A stretch of DNA of 64,000 nucleotides from assembly GCF_000801955.1 (NCBI RefSeq), contig NZ_JSZO01000004.1:62001-126000 (forward strand), written 5' to 3'. Of this stretch, positions 20,097-29,263 are shown piece by piece. Position numbers and translations under genes: made by a program. Below the pieces are notes generated by a model that did not search any database, was not told where the DNA came from, and worked only from the letters and a program-made list of their open reading frames with translations. Position 1 is the first letter of the stretch; the number at the start of each line of letters is the position of its first letter. Origin of the DNA: Ralstonia sp. A12 (GTDB lineage: Bacteria; Pseudomonadota; Gammaproteobacteria; Burkholderiales; Burkholderiaceae).

Positions 20097-21248
20097 ATGC
20101 CAACTCCTTTCGACGTAACGATCCTCGGCGGTGGCCTTGCGGGCCGCCTGTGTGCCTGGCAACTCGTGCAAGCGGGCGTGCCGCCGGCGCGCATTGTCGT
20201 GGTGGAGCGCGGCGCGCGCGACGGCAGCAGTGCCGCCGCGTTCGTGGCGGCCGCCATGCTGGCACCGCTGGCCGAAGCCGCCGTGGCCGATCGTTTCGTC
20301 GTCGACTTGGGGTTGGCAAGCCTGGCGCTGTGGCGCGAGTGGCTGCCCAAGCTGCGCACGCCGGTGTTCTTCCAGGAGGCCGGCACGCTGGTCGTGTGGC
20401 ATGCGGCGGATCGTGGAGAGGCATCGCTGTTCGCCAACCACGTGCGCGCTGCTGCGCCGGCCGAGCGCGTTGCCGCAGATTTGCGCGCGGTCGACGCGGC
20501 TGGCATCGCCGCGTTGGAGCCGCTGCTTGCGCAACGCTTTACGCAGGGGCTGTATCTGGCGGGCGAAGGTCAACTCGACCCGCGCACCTTGCTCGATGCG
20601 CTGGCGACTGAACTGGAAGCGCTGGGCGTGCAACTGCGCTGGAACACGGAAGTTGCTGATCCGCGCCCGGAAGCACTCGCGGCCAATGGCCTTGGCGCAC
20701 GTCTCGTACTCGATTGCCGTGGCCTGGGTGCGAAGCCACAATGGCCACGCTTGCGTGGCCTGCGTGGTGAGGTCGCGCGCATCCACGCGCCCGACGTGTC
20801 GCTCACGCGGCCGGTGCGCATGCTGCATCCGCGCTACCCGATATACATCGCGCCCAAGCCGGGCAATGTCTACGTAATCGGCGCCACGGAAATCGAATCC
20901 GACGACATGTCGCCGGCCAGCGTGCGTTCCACGCTGGAGTTGCTGTCCGCCGCCTACGCCGTGCACCCCGCCTTTGGCGAGGCGCGCGTGCTGGAGTTGA
21001 ACACGCAGTGCCGCCCGACCCTGCCCGACCACCGCCCCGCGTTGCGCTGGGATGCGGGTGGAGCAAACCTTGGCACGCTGTCGGTGAATGGCCTGTACCG
21101 GCATGGCTACATGATCGCGCCCGCCGTCACCCAAGCTGCGGTGGCGGTTGCACGTGATCTGTTGGATGGCCGTGCCCTCGATGCGAACGACAGCGAATGG
21201 CCCGCGCTACTCGCTGCTGCCGCATCGCCTGAACCTGTTTTGTCATGA
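20097..21248 (+). CDS. thiO: Glycine oxidase ThiO (FAD-dependent)
   Basis: A 383-residue DAO-family flavoprotein with the FAD-binding DVTILGGGLAGRLCAWQL at the N-terminus. It has the C-terminal signature SVNGLYRHGYMIAPAV, close to the GxxRxG(xx)LAP pattern of ThiO. In thiamine synthesis ThiO makes dehydroglycine for the thiazole ring. Its position between thiC and thiS supports the assignment. It lies 13 bp after thiC, and its stop overlaps the thiS start (ATGA), indicating translational coupling. Confidence 0.92.
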   Translation: MPTPFDVTILGGGLAGRLCAWQLVQAGVPPARIVVVERGARDGSSAAAFVAAAMLAPLAEAAVADRFVVDLGLASLALWREWLPKLRTPVFFQEAGTLVVWHAADRGEASLFANHVRAAAPAERVAADLRAVDAAGIAALEPLLAQRFTQGLYLAGEGQLDPRTLLDALATELEALGVQLRWNTEVADPRPEALAANGLGARLVLDCRGLGAKPQWPRLRGLRGEVARIHAPDVSLTRPVRMLHPRYPIYIAPKPGNVYVIGATEIESDDMSPASVRSTLELLSAAYAVHPAFGEARVLELNTQCRPTLPDHRPALRWDAGGANLGTLSVNGLYRHGYMIAPAVTQAAVAVARDLLDGRALDANDSEWPALLAAAASPEPVLS

Positions 21249-21460
21249 CGCTGAACGTCACCCTCAACGACCTGTCGCTCGCGCTACCTGTTGGTAGCAC
21301 GCTGGCGGATGCCATCGGCGCGGCCGCGCCGCAACTGCAGATCGCGCCGCCGTTTGCGGCGTCCGTGAATGGCGACTTCGTGCCCAAAACGCGCCATGCG
21401 CAGCACGCGCTCAAAGCAGGCGACCGCATTGCACTCGTACAGCCTGTCGTGGGCGGCTAG
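21245..21460 (+). CDS. thiS: Sulfur carrier protein ThiS
   Basis: 71 residues of the ubiquitin-like beta-grasp fold ending in the required diglycine (QPVVGG), which is adenylated and thiocarboxylated for thiazole formation. The length fits the family (65-70). The ATG overlaps the thiO stop by 4 bp. No thiF/moeB activating enzyme is found in the window, so activation must come from elsewhere. Confidence 0.95.
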   Translation: MTLNVTLNDLSLALPVGSTLADAIGAAAPQLQIAPPFAASVNGDFVPKTRHAQHALKAGDRIALVQPVVGG

Positions 21461-21469
21461 GAGTTCTTG

Positions 21470-22306
21470 ATGACCACTACGAATCTTTCTGCGCTCGCCG
21501 GTCAAGCCGATCCGCTGCGCCTGTACGACGAGACCTTCGCCTCGCGCCTGCTGCTCGGTACGGCACGCTATCCGTCGCCGCAATCGCTGGAAGACGCGGT
21601 GCGCGTGTCCAACCCGGCCATGCTGACGGTCGCATTGCGCCGCCAAAGCGCGGGCTCGCCCGAGGGCGGCGCCGGCTTCTGGAAGATGCTGCGCGAACTC
21701 GGCGTGCCCGTGTTGCCCAACACCGCCGGCTGCTATTCCGCCGACGAGGCCTACACCCTTGCGCAGATGTCGCGCGAAGTGTTCGAGACCGACTGGATCA
21801 AGCTCGAAGTCATCGGCGACGACTACACGCTGCAGCCCGACACGCTCGCACTGCCCGCAGCAGCCGAGCGCCTCATCCGCGATGGCTTCAAGGTGCTGCC
21901 GTATTGCACCGAAGACCTCGTGCTGTGCCGTCGTCTGCTTGACGTCGGCTGCCAGGCGCTGATGCCGTGGGCCGCGCCCATCGGCACCGGCCGCGGGCCC
22001 ACCAACCCGTATGGCCTGCGCCTGCTGCGCGAGCGCCTGCCCAGCGTGCCGCTCATCGTCGATGCGGGCCTGGGTGTGCCGTCGCACGCCACGCAGGTGA
22101 TGGAGTGGGGTTACGACGCGGTGCTGCTCAACACGGCTGTCGCACAAGCCGGTGATCCGGTCGCGATGGCGCAGGCGTTTGCGATGGCCACGCAGGCCGG
22201 TCGCCTCGCGCGCCTGTCGGGGCCGATGCCCGAGCGTGATGTTGCGCAAGCCAGCACGCCGGTCGTGGGCTTGCCGTTCTGGCACGCGGAAGAGAAGAGT
22301 GCATGA
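21470..22306 (+). CDS. thiG: Thiazole synthase ThiG
   Basis: 278 residues, TIM barrel. The family motifs are [25 protein letters not shown] with Lys111 as the expected Schiff-base lysine for 1-deoxy-xylulose 5-phosphate, [13 protein letters not shown] and [11 protein letters not shown]. It condenses DXP, ThiS thiocarboxylate and dehydroglycine into the thiazole phosphate. The ATG at 21470 follows TAGGAG, 9 bp after thiS. It overlaps thiE by 4 bp. Confidence 0.97.
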   Translation: MTTTNLSALAGQADPLRLYDETFASRLLLGTARYPSPQSLEDAVRVSNPAMLTVALRRQSAGSPEGGAGFWKMLRELGVPVLPNTAGCYSADEAYTLAQMSREVFETDWIKLEVIGDDYTLQPDTLALPAAAERLIRDGFKVLPYCTEDLVLCRRLLDVGCQALMPWAAPIGTGRGPTNPYGLRLLRERLPSVPLIVDAGLGVPSHATQVMEWGYDAVLLNTAVAQAGDPVAMAQAFAMATQAGRLARLSGPMPERDVAQASTPVVGLPFWHAEEKSA

Positions 22307-23457
22307 GCATGTCGCCCCTGCGTTTTTCCGCCGCATGGCCGGAGGCTGCCGCCCTCGCCGCACAGATCATCGATCACCATGCGGAAGCCTTCGGTCGCGC
22401 CCCGCACGCCTGGAGCGTGACCGACCGTGCTGATGACGCCACCAGCGCCACCACCGTCCTGCTGACCACCGACGCTGCACAAGCCGACCGTGCCCGCGCG
22501 GCTGGCGCCGCTGTCGTGTTGGCTGCAACGGAAGGCGACCAGCGCATCGACACCGTGCACGACCGTCTCGGCACGTACCGCTTCACGTCGGCAGCGCACG
22601 GCGATGCGCTCGATGCACGCTTCGTCGCCATCTTTGGCGCGGCACTCGCGCTGGCGTTCGAGCCGCGTGATGCGCTGTGCGTGGCGCGCGCATGGGTCAC
22701 CGAAGCCAATGCGGATGCGCTGGCCTGGCCTACTCGTTTCAACGCCCTGCCCCGCGTGCTTGAACCGGCGTTGCCGTGCCCGACCGCAGCGGACCTCGCC
22801 TTTGCACCGTGCCCGACGCAACTCGGCATCTACGCCGTGGTGCCGGATGCAGAATGGGTGGCCCGCCTCGTCGCGCTCAAGGTGCCGACCGTGCAGTTGC
22901 GCTTCAAGTCAGACGACGCGGCTGCGGTTGCTGAGCAAGTGCGACGCGCAGAGGCCGCTGCACGCGGCAGCGAGACGCGCCTGTTCATCAACGACCACTG
23001 GCAAGTCGCGCTCGATGTGCATGCCCAGGTGCCCGACAGCGGCATCTACGGTATCCACCTCGGCCAAGAAGACATTGATGATGCAGACTTGGTGGCCATT
23101 CGCGCCGCAGGCCTGCGCCTTGGCATCAGCACGCACGGCGTTGCCGAAATGCTGCGCGTCGCGCCGCTGAACCCGAGCTACCTCGCGCTCGGCGCCGTGT
23201 TCGCCACCCCCACCAAGACCATGCCGACCGTGCCGCAGGGCCTGGGCCGCTTGTTCGCCTATGCGGCAGCCATGCGCACGCGCGTGCCGGCGCCGCCGCT
23301 GGTCGCTATCGGCGGCATCGATCTGGCAGCGATGCCGCGCGTGCTGGAGTCTGGTGTCGGCTGCGTGGCCGTGGTGCGCGCCATCACGCAGGCCGACGAT
23401 GTGTCGGCCGCAGTGCAGACCCTGCAAGCGACGTTCGCGGCGCACGTGCGCGCCTGA
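22303..23457 (+). CDS. thiE: Thiamine-phosphate synthase ThiE with N-terminal extension
   Basis: 384 residues, far longer than stand-alone ThiE (about 210). The catalytic TIM barrel starts near residue 180 (LGIYAVVPD) with [37 protein letters not shown] and [11 protein letters not shown]. The first 175 residues look like a degenerate kinase-like region: the stretch [15 protein letters not shown] recalls the C-terminal helix of ThiD. No kinase active-site motif survives, so this is probably a remnant or structural domain. ThiE joins HMP-PP and thiazole phosphate to give thiamine phosphate. It is the last gene of the riboswitch operon. Confidence 0.93.
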   Translation: MSMSPLRFSAAWPEAAALAAQIIDHHAEAFGRAPHAWSVTDRADDATSATTVLLTTDAAQADRARAAGAAVVLAATEGDQRIDTVHDRLGTYRFTSAAHGDALDARFVAIFGAALALAFEPRDALCVARAWVTEANADALAWPTRFNALPRVLEPALPCPTAADLAFAPCPTQLGIYAVVPDAEWVARLVALKVPTVQLRFKSDDAAAVAEQVRRAEAAARGSETRLFINDHWQVALDVHAQVPDSGIYGIHLGQEDIDDADLVAIRAAGLRLGISTHGVAEMLRVAPLNPSYLALGAVFATPTKTMPTVPQGLGRLFAYAAAMRTRVPAPPLVAIGGIDLAAMPRVLESGVGCVAVVRAITQADDVSAAVQTLQATFAAHVRA

Positions 23458-23595
23458 CGACACGCAAGGGTGCGCGTCGCAGTTTGCGTCGCGCAACCCC
23501 CATCTGCCTGACCTATCCTGTTCGTGCGCTGTCCCGGTCGCTGGGGGTTTCGATCCTGGGGTGGCGCATCCTCATTCACGCTGCAGGAGACAGAC

Positions 23596-24075
23596 ATGGC
23601 GGTTAAGCCCATTCCCGAGGGTTACCACAGCGTCACCCCGTACCTGAGCATCAAAGGCGCCGCGCGCGCAATCGACTTCTACAAGCAAGCGTTCGGCGCC
23701 ATCGAACTCTTTCGCATGGACGGCCCCAACGGCACCATCGCGCACGCTGAAATCCGCATTGGCGATTCGCCCATCATGATGTCGGACGAAGCGCCGACCA
23801 TGGTTTGTGCCAGCCCCGACACGCTGCAGAGCACATCCGTTGGCCTGATGATCTACGTGCCCAACGTCGATACCGTGTTCGCCAACGCGCTCAAGGCCGG
23901 CGGCACGGAAGTCCGCCCGGTGGTGGACCAGTTCTATGGTGACCGCTCCGGCACGCTCAAAGATCCGTTCGGCCATGTGTGGACGGTGTCCACGCATGTG
24001 GAAGACGTGGCGCCCGACGAGATGGCCAAGCGCATGGAGAAGTGGACGAAGGAGCAGGCCGGCGCATCGGCGTGA
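23596..24075 (+). CDS. VOC-superfamily protein (PhnB/glyoxalase-like)
   Basis: 159 residues with two beta-alpha-beta-beta-beta halves. TPYLSIKGAARAIDFYKQAFGA is split here over the residues after position 12, and LKDPFGHVWTVSTHVEDV near the C-terminus is the PhnB-like signature. The family binds a metal between the halves and includes dioxygenases, glyoxalases and resistance proteins; no activity can be assigned. AGGAGACAG precedes the ATG. It follows thiE by 138 bp and ends before a bidirectional terminator, so it is probably its own transcript. Confidence 0.85.
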   Translation: MAVKPIPEGYHSVTPYLSIKGAARAIDFYKQAFGAIELFRMDGPNGTIAHAEIRIGDSPIMMSDEAPTMVCASPDTLQSTSVGLMIYVPNVDTVFANALKAGGTEVRPVVDQFYGDRSGTLKDPFGHVWTVSTHVEDVAPDEMAKRMEKWTKEQAGASA

Positions 24076-24093
24076 TGCTTGTGAGCAGAAACG

Positions 24094-24124
24094 AAAAAGC
24101 GCGGACGTTGATCCGCGCTTTTTC
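24094..24124. terminator. Bidirectional rho-independent terminator
   Basis: Stem GCGCGGA / TCCGCGC with a 6-nt loop (24099-24118), an A-tract on the left and a T-tract on the right. It serves the VOC gene from the left and the leftward lipoprotein gene from the right. Confidence 0.88.
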
Positions 24125-24142
24125 TTGGTGGGTGAGGGATGC

Positions 24143-24499
24143 CTAACGCGGCTGACAGGTGACGAGGACGTTGGTCACATCATTGGTGGCCGTGCCGTTG
24201 CCGTTGGCCACCACGCAGTTGGCCGACGCCGGCTGCGAGCTGATTGTCACCAGATAGCTGCCGTTGAACGGCACCAACCCTCCAAAGACAAACGCGCCGT
24301 TGCTGGCAATCGTTAGCGAGTCCCGGCCGTTGTTGAGCAGTGCGATCGACTGACCGGCCGGCAGCCCGCTGAGTGTGCCGCCAATCGAGAAGCTGTTGCC
24401 GAAGTCGCCAAAGCTGACAGTGCCATTGCATGCGCTCAGCAACCCGCAGAGTGCGGTTACGGGAAGAATGCGGACCAGCTTGATCGGCAGGTGCTTCAT
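24143..24499 (-). CDS. Small predicted lipoprotein, hypothetical
   Basis: 118 residues, unrecognised family. The signal peptide ends in the lipobox LLSAC at about residues 20-24, so the mature protein should be lipid-anchored. The mature part is rich in Gly, Asn and Ser (GDFGNSFSIGGTLSGLPAGQ) and has two further cysteines (SANCVVAN, LVTCQPR) that could form a disulfide. The repeated pattern of short beta strands resembles one bacterial carboxypeptidase-regulatory-like or Ig-like domain. AGGAG precedes the start. It lies 16 bp downstream of thiD on the same strand, so it is probably co-transcribed with it. Confidence 0.75.
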   Translation of the reverse strand: MKHLPIKLVRILPVTALCGLLSACNGTVSFGDFGNSFSIGGTLSGLPAGQSIALLNNGRDSLTIASNGAFVFGGLVPFNGSYLVTISSQPASANCVVANGNGTATNDVTNVLVTCQPR

Positions 24500-24515
24500 G
24501 GCGGCTCCTTGGGCG

Positions 24516-25427
24516 TCAGTCTTCGTCGATATCCACTTCGAGTGCACGCGGTGCCGCCAGCGGGCGCGGCGCAAAGCCGTGGTTGAGCGGGCCGGAACCG
24601 CGCCCCAGCGCGAGGTGGCGCCCCGCACCGATGGCGTGCAGCAGGTAGTCGAGCGCCGCCTCGATGGCGGCTTCCAGCGTGTCGCCGCGTGCGAGCTGCG
24701 CGGCAATGGCGGCGGACAGCGTGCAGCCTGTGCCGTGCGTATGCGGCGTGTCGATGTAGGTGTGCGCGTAGACGCGCTCGGTGCCGTCGGCGGTGACGAG
24801 CACGTCTTGCAGCACGCCGTCTTCACCCGCGGTGGCCACGTCCGCCAGGTGCCCGCCCTTGAGCAGCACGGCGCGCGGGCCCAGGGCCAGCAGATCGCGT
24901 GCGGCGGGCAGCATGTCGTCCGCCGTGCGGATTTCGCGGCCGAGCAGCGCGCTGGCCTCCGGCAGGTTGGGCGTGACCACCAGGGCGCGCGGGAACAGCC
25001 ATTTCGCCATGGCCTGCACGGTGGCATCGCTGCCGAGCTGCGCGCCGCTGGTGCTGACCATCACCGGGTCGACGACGAGGTTGGCGATCGGGTGGCGGTC
25101 CAGCGCCGAGAGGATGGCTTCCACCACCTGCGGCGTACCCAGCATGCCGGTCTTGGCGGCGTCCACGCCGATGTCGCTTGCTACGGCATCGATCTGTGCG
25201 GCCACGATGTCCGGCGTGAGGGATTCCACCGCCGTCACGCCCAGCGTGTTCTGCGCGGTGATGGCCGTGATGGCCGACATGCCGTAGCAGCCGAGCGCGG
25301 CAAACGTCTTCAGGTCGGCCTGGATGCCCGCCCCGCCGCCACTGTCCGAGCCGGCGATGGTGAGCACGCGCGGCACGTGCGAGGCGGGAGCGGCAAACGC
25401 AGCGAGGGTCGGGTCAGTGATCGTCAT
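24516..25427 (-). CDS. thiD: Hydroxymethylpyrimidine / phosphomethylpyrimidine kinase ThiD
   Basis: 303-residue ribokinase-fold enzyme. The N-terminal VLTIAGSDSGGGAGIQADLK is the HMP-binding motif, VDPVMVSTSGAQL lies mid-protein, and the C-terminal DTPHTHGTGCTLSAAIAA contains the GTGC anion hole and catalytic Cys. It phosphorylates HMP-P to HMP-PP for ThiE. The final 40 residues (GRGSGPLNHGFAPRP) form the usual tail. It is separate from, and opposite to, the riboswitch operon, and no TPP aptamer is visible upstream of it. Confidence 0.96.
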   Translation of the reverse strand: MTITDPTLAAFAAPASHVPRVLTIAGSDSGGGAGIQADLKTFAALGCYGMSAITAITAQNTLGVTAVESLTPDIVAAQIDAVASDIGVDAAKTGMLGTPQVVEAILSALDRHPIANLVVDPVMVSTSGAQLGSDATVQAMAKWLFPRALVVTPNLPEASALLGREIRTADDMLPAARDLLALGPRAVLLKGGHLADVATAGEDGVLQDVLVTADGTERVYAHTYIDTPHTHGTGCTLSAAIAAQLARGDTLEAAIEAALDYLLHAIGAGRHLALGRGSGPLNHGFAPRPLAAPRALEVDIDED

Positions 25428-25488
25428 GGCGGGTGCGAGCGTTGGGGGTTGTTCGCACTATAGCGCCACTGGCGGCTGACCGAATGGG

Positions 25489-26202
25489 TTAGTCCATCAA
25501 GTCTGTGTAGTCGGCGGCCGCATAGCCCTGGGCGCGCGCCCACGGTGCCGAGGCAGGTGCGGGCAACGCCGTCACGCGCGTGAGCTTGCGCTGCGAGCCG
25601 CTGGCATTGCGCGATTCCACGCGGCGCGGGTACTGGCCGGCCACATCCCAGTCGACCGTGACGGTGCGCTCGCCTTGGGCCGAGCGATAGGTCTGCACGC
25701 CGTTGCGCACGGGCCCCTCGGCACGCATGCCCTTGAGCGCAGCCGGGTCGAGCAGGTGATAGGCCGTGGCCCACGAGCCGTCGAAGCCGATGTTGGAATA
25801 CTCGGCGGGCTCCACGGCGTAGTTCTTCTGCTGCGACTCGCTGACCACGCGCACGCTCAGCGCGCCCTTGGCGTCGCGTTCGATCCAGCGCGGGGCGGTA
25901 TCGGTGTCAGCGTGCTTGTGGCCGGCGTGGGCGTTGGTGTGGTCATGCTCGGCGTGGGCCGCTTGTGCCGATTGGGGCGGCAATTCGCGGGCGATCCAGA
26001 CGCGCTCGCCCTGGCGGTAGACGCGCTCGGCAAAGCGCACGTCGCGCTGAATGCCGTCGGTGCCGAGCGACGAAATCTGGTGTTCGACGCGCAGTGCGGT
26101 CAGCGTGTTCGAGGCCGCTGGGCCAGCGGCCTGTGCGGTGGCAGCGAGCGCGCTGAGTGCAGTGAGCGCGAACGAAAACAGAATGCGGGCAGATCGGGTC
26201 AT
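25489..26202 (-). CDS. Histidine-rich secreted protein, hypothetical
   Basis: 237 residues of no family I recognise. It has a Sec signal peptide (ILFSFALTALSALAATAQAA). Mid-protein around residues 82-100 is a histidine cluster, HAEHDHTNAHAGHKHAD, which could chelate zinc, nickel or copper. The remainder contains an RFAERVYRQGERVWIAREL segment and many tyrosines. It follows two metal-dependent alkaline phosphatases on the same strand but beyond their terminator. A periplasmic metal-handling role is a guess from composition and context. Confidence 0.75.
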   Translation of the reverse strand: MTRSARILFSFALTALSALAATAQAAGPAASNTLTALRVEHQISSLGTDGIQRDVRFAERVYRQGERVWIARELPPQSAQAAHAEHDHTNAHAGHKHADTDTAPRWIERDAKGALSVRVVSESQQKNYAVEPAEYSNIGFDGSWATAYHLLDPAALKGMRAEGPVRNGVQTYRSAQGERTVTVDWDVAGQYPRRVESRNASGSQRKLTRVTALPAPASAPWARAQGYAAADYTDLMD

Positions 26203-26230
26203 ACGAATTCGAAATCGGGAAAGCAGAAAC

Positions 26231-26264
26231 GAAAAAAGCGCATGCCGATGGTCTCGGCATGCGC
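26231..26264 (-). terminator. Terminator of the alkaline phosphatase genes
   Basis: An 11-bp perfect stem GCGCATGCCGA / TCGGCATGCGC with a 5-nt loop (26238-26264), followed on the minus strand by six T. It lies 20 bp after the first phosphatase stop codon. Confidence 0.92.
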
Positions 26265-26283
26265 GTCAATGGAAACGCTCGAA

Positions 26284-27678
26284 TCAGAGGCCCATGGCCG
26301 TCTTGACCACGCCGAACACTTTCGTGTTGTCCAGCGTGCCCTTCAGCGGTGCGCTGCCCGGACCAGAGGAGAACAGCATCACATCCCCGCCGCCGTGCGT
26401 TTCCGAACCGGGCGTGCCGAGCTGCACGCCCACTTCCTGCAAGTAGTCATCGGCCGTGGTGTCGACCCCGGCCACGTTGTCGCGCGTCGCCTTGCGCGGC
26501 GTGCCGCCGTTGCCGAACACCAGCGTGGTGTACGGCAGGCCGTCGGCAGCCAGTTGCGGCTGACCCGTCTTGATGTCGTTCGACACACCCAGGATCGGGT
26601 TGCCCTTGCGGGGGTAACCGTTGATCGTCATCGTGTGGTCGTGGTCGGCCGTCACGACGATCAGCGTGTTCGACAGGTCCGCCGTGCCCAGCGCGCGCTT
26701 GATCGCTTCGTCAAACGCACCGGCATCTTCCAGTGCACGCTTGGCGTTGGTGCCGTGCAGTGCATGGTCGATGCGGCCGCCTTCCACCATCAGGAAGTAG
26801 CCCTTGCCGTTCTTCTGCAGCACGCGGATGGCCTTCTCGGTCATGTCTGCCAGGCTGGGCTCGTCCACATTGTTCTTCTTGCGGTCCAGCTCGTAGTTCA
26901 TGTGGTCGAGGTTGAACAGGCCGAGCAGCTTGTTCGTCGTGGCCGGGTTGACGGCCGTCAGTGCCGTGCCCGTGGTCACGTAGCTGTAACCGGCCGCCGT
27001 GAACTGGGCGGTCAGGTCGGTCGTGTCGGTGCGCTTGCTGCCGGCGGTGCCCTGCGGCAGGTAGTGGCGGCGGCCGCCACCCAGCAGCACGTCCACGCCG
27101 TCCTTGAGCGCGGTGTTGAACAGCGCGTTGCCCGGCGCGCCTTGCGCGGCAATCTGGTTTTCACCATCACGGTGGCAGATGTGCGAGTACGTCGCCGCGG
27201 GCGTGGCGTGCGTCAGGCGCGTGGTCGTCACGGCGCCCACCGATTTGCCGGCCGCCTTGGCCAGCTCCAGCAGCGTGACGGCCGGCGTGCCGTTGCCTGC
27301 CGGGCAGGTGGTGTCAGCACCGTTCACGTAGCCCTTGCCGGTGCTGTCGCTGGCCTTGGTGTTCTGCGACATGGAGATGACTTCGTTGTTCATCTTCACG
27401 CCGGTCATGTAGGCCGACATCGACGGAGCGCTGTCCGTGGTCTGCGCATCGTTGGAATACGTCTTGATGCGTGCCGTGCGCTTGAGCGATTCCATCGTCA
27501 GCTTGCCGCTCTCGCCCACCTTGTAGATGCGCGTGGCGGTGACGGTGGTCGGGCCCATGCCGTCGCCCAGGAAGAAGATCACGTTCTTGGCTTCACCAGC
27601 GGCGTGCGCCTGGCATGCGGCACTGGCCGCGAGCGCCAGCAGGCTGGCGCGAATGATGCGGATTGATTGCTTGTTCAT
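26284..27678 (-). CDS. Alkaline phosphatase (PhoA-like), periplasmic
   Basis: 464 residues with a signal peptide (LLALAASAACQAHAA). Metal and catalytic motifs of the PhoA family are FFLGDGMGPTTVTATRIYK (first Zn/Mg Asp), TTDSAPSMSAYMTG with the nucleophile Ser, VEGGRIDHALHG, TADHDHT and ETHGGGD for the remaining ligands. It hydrolyses phosphomonoesters in the periplasm. The active-site stretch reads DSAPSMSA where E. coli PhoA has DSAASATA. It is the second gene of a tandem pair (18 bp after the upstream paralogue) and is terminated at 26231. Confidence 0.95.
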   Translation of the reverse strand: MNKQSIRIIRASLLALAASAACQAHAAGEAKNVIFFLGDGMGPTTVTATRIYKVGESGKLTMESLKRTARIKTYSNDAQTTDSAPSMSAYMTGVKMNNEVISMSQNTKASDSTGKGYVNGADTTCPAGNGTPAVTLLELAKAAGKSVGAVTTTRLTHATPAATYSHICHRDGENQIAAQGAPGNALFNTALKDGVDVLLGGGRRHYLPQGTAGSKRTDTTDLTAQFTAAGYSYVTTGTALTAVNPATTNKLLGLFNLDHMNYELDRKKNNVDEPSLADMTEKAIRVLQKNGKGYFLMVEGGRIDHALHGTNAKRALEDAGAFDEAIKRALGTADLSNTLIVVTADHDHTMTINGYPRKGNPILGVSNDIKTGQPQLAADGLPYTTLVFGNGGTPRKATRDNVAGVDTTADDYLQEVGVQLGTPGSETHGGGDVMLFSSGPGSAPLKGTLDNTKVFGVVKTAMGL

Positions 27679-27695
27679 GTTCGCCTCTGCCTCTT

Positions 27696-29165
27696 TTACA
27701 GACCCACGGCCTGCTTGATGAGGCCGAAGACCTCGGTGTTGTCCATCGTGCCGGTAAAGCGCTCGGCGCCCAGGCCGCGTGCGCCGATGAAGACATCGGT
27801 GCCGCCGTGCGTTTCGCCGCCCGGCGCGACCGGGATGACGGCTTCCTGGTGATACGTCTTGTCGTACACGGCCGCATCCGTCAGCGCGCCGCGCGTGGCT
27901 GGGCGGTTTTCACCCGTGCCGAAGCCGATGATGCTGAACGGGTTGCCACCCGTGTCAGTAGCGTTGGCGCCCGTCACGTAGCTCTTGAGCAGGCCCAGCA
28001 CGCCGGGGTTGCTGTCGCTGGTCGGGCCGGTGCGCTTGGCATAGCCGTTGAGCACCAGCGTGTGGTCGTGGTCAGCCGTCACGACGATCAGCGTGTTCTT
28101 CAGGCCTGGGTCGATCGTGTTGAGCTTGTCGATCGCGCCGCGAATGGCCGAGTCGAACGCCACCGTGTCCTGCAGTGCCTTGCGGGCGGTGGTTTCGTGC
28201 AGTGCGTGGTCGATGCGGCCGCCTTCCACCATCAGGAAGAAGCCCTTCTTCTTGGCGGCGAGCACGTCGATGGCCTTGTTGGTCATCTCGCCCAGGCTCG
28301 GCTCCTTGGCGGCGTCGCGGTCCAGGTCGTAAGACATGTGGCTGCTGGTGAACAGGCCTGCGACCTTCTTGCTGCCGGCGGCCAGCGCGTCGAATTCGGC
28401 TCGGGTACCGGCATAGCTGTAGCCGCCGGCCTTCAGTTCGGCGGTCAGGTCACGGCCGTCGGTGCGCACACCGCCGCGGGTCTTGTCCGACAGGAAGTGC
28501 TTGCTGCCGCCGCCGAAGATCACGTCCACGCCATCACCCAGCGCGGCGTTGTAGCCCTTGCCGCCCGGCGTGAGCTGCGCGGCGATGGTGTTCTCGCCGT
28601 CGCGGTGGCAGATGTGCGCGTACGTGGCGGCCGGCGTGGCGTGCGTGATGCGCGTGGTGGTGACCACGCCCGTGCCATAGCCTGCGGCCTTCATCAGCTC
28701 AAGCAGTGTGGTGACGGGCTTGCCGTTGCCGCTGGACGGGCAGGTGCTGTCGGCGCCCGACAGGTAATCCTTGCCGCCTGCGTCATACGCGCTGGTGTCC
28801 GCCGACATGGAGATGACCTCGTTGTTCATCTTCACGCCGGTCATGTAGGCCGACATCGACGGCGCCGAGTCGGTCACCTGTGCGTTGTTGGAGAAGGTGC
28901 GCACGAAGCCGGTTTCCGGCAGCGTGTCCATGGTCAGCTCACCGTCTTCGCCCACCTTGTAGATGCGCGCGGCGGTCATGGTGGTCAGGCCCATGCCGTC
29001 GCCCAGGAAGAACACGACGTTCTTGGTCGGTCCGTTGGACGGTGTGGTCGGCTTGCCATCGGGCTCGGCCGTGCCGGTGTTGGATGTGCCGTCGCTGCCG
29101 CACGCAGCCATGGCCAGTGCAACTGCCGCGGCGGCGGCGTACTTCGTAAGTTTATGGTTGTGCAT
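27696..29165 (-). CDS. Alkaline phosphatase (PhoA-like), lipoprotein
   Basis: 489-residue paralogue of the downstream phosphatase, with the same motifs (FFLGDGMGLTTMTAARIYK, VTDSAPSMSAYMTG, TADHDHT, ETHGGTD). The N-terminus differs: the lipobox VALAMAAC near residue 22 is followed by a Gly/Ser/Thr linker, so this copy should be membrane-anchored while its neighbour is soluble. It is the first gene of the pair, with a candidate Pho box about 100 bp upstream, suggesting induction by phosphate starvation through PhoB. Confidence 0.95.
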   Translation of the reverse strand: MHNHKLTKYAAAAAVALAMAACGSDGTSNTGTAEPDGKPTTPSNGPTKNVVFFLGDGMGLTTMTAARIYKVGEDGELTMDTLPETGFVRTFSNNAQVTDSAPSMSAYMTGVKMNNEVISMSADTSAYDAGGKDYLSGADSTCPSSGNGKPVTTLLELMKAAGYGTGVVTTTRITHATPAATYAHICHRDGENTIAAQLTPGGKGYNAALGDGVDVIFGGGSKHFLSDKTRGGVRTDGRDLTAELKAGGYSYAGTRAEFDALAAGSKKVAGLFTSSHMSYDLDRDAAKEPSLGEMTNKAIDVLAAKKKGFFLMVEGGRIDHALHETTARKALQDTVAFDSAIRGAIDKLNTIDPGLKNTLIVVTADHDHTLVLNGYAKRTGPTSDSNPGVLGLLKSYVTGANATDTGGNPFSIIGFGTGENRPATRGALTDAAVYDKTYHQEAVIPVAPGGETHGGTDVFIGARGLGAERFTGTMDNTEVFGLIKQAVGL

Positions 29166-29263
29166 CGTTGGCTCCCTGAACGATGCCCGGCACTTTGGTG
29201 GCCGCGTGTTGCACGTCTGTGATACGGGTACGCCGCTTCCTAACCCGATCGCAAGATTCGAAT

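Noticed and set aside
25675-29222. Long plus-strand frames opposite the His-rich protein and the two alkaline phosphatases
   Set aside because: Shadow frames of well-supported minus-strand genes; composition is Arg/Gly/Val-biased with no family motifs.
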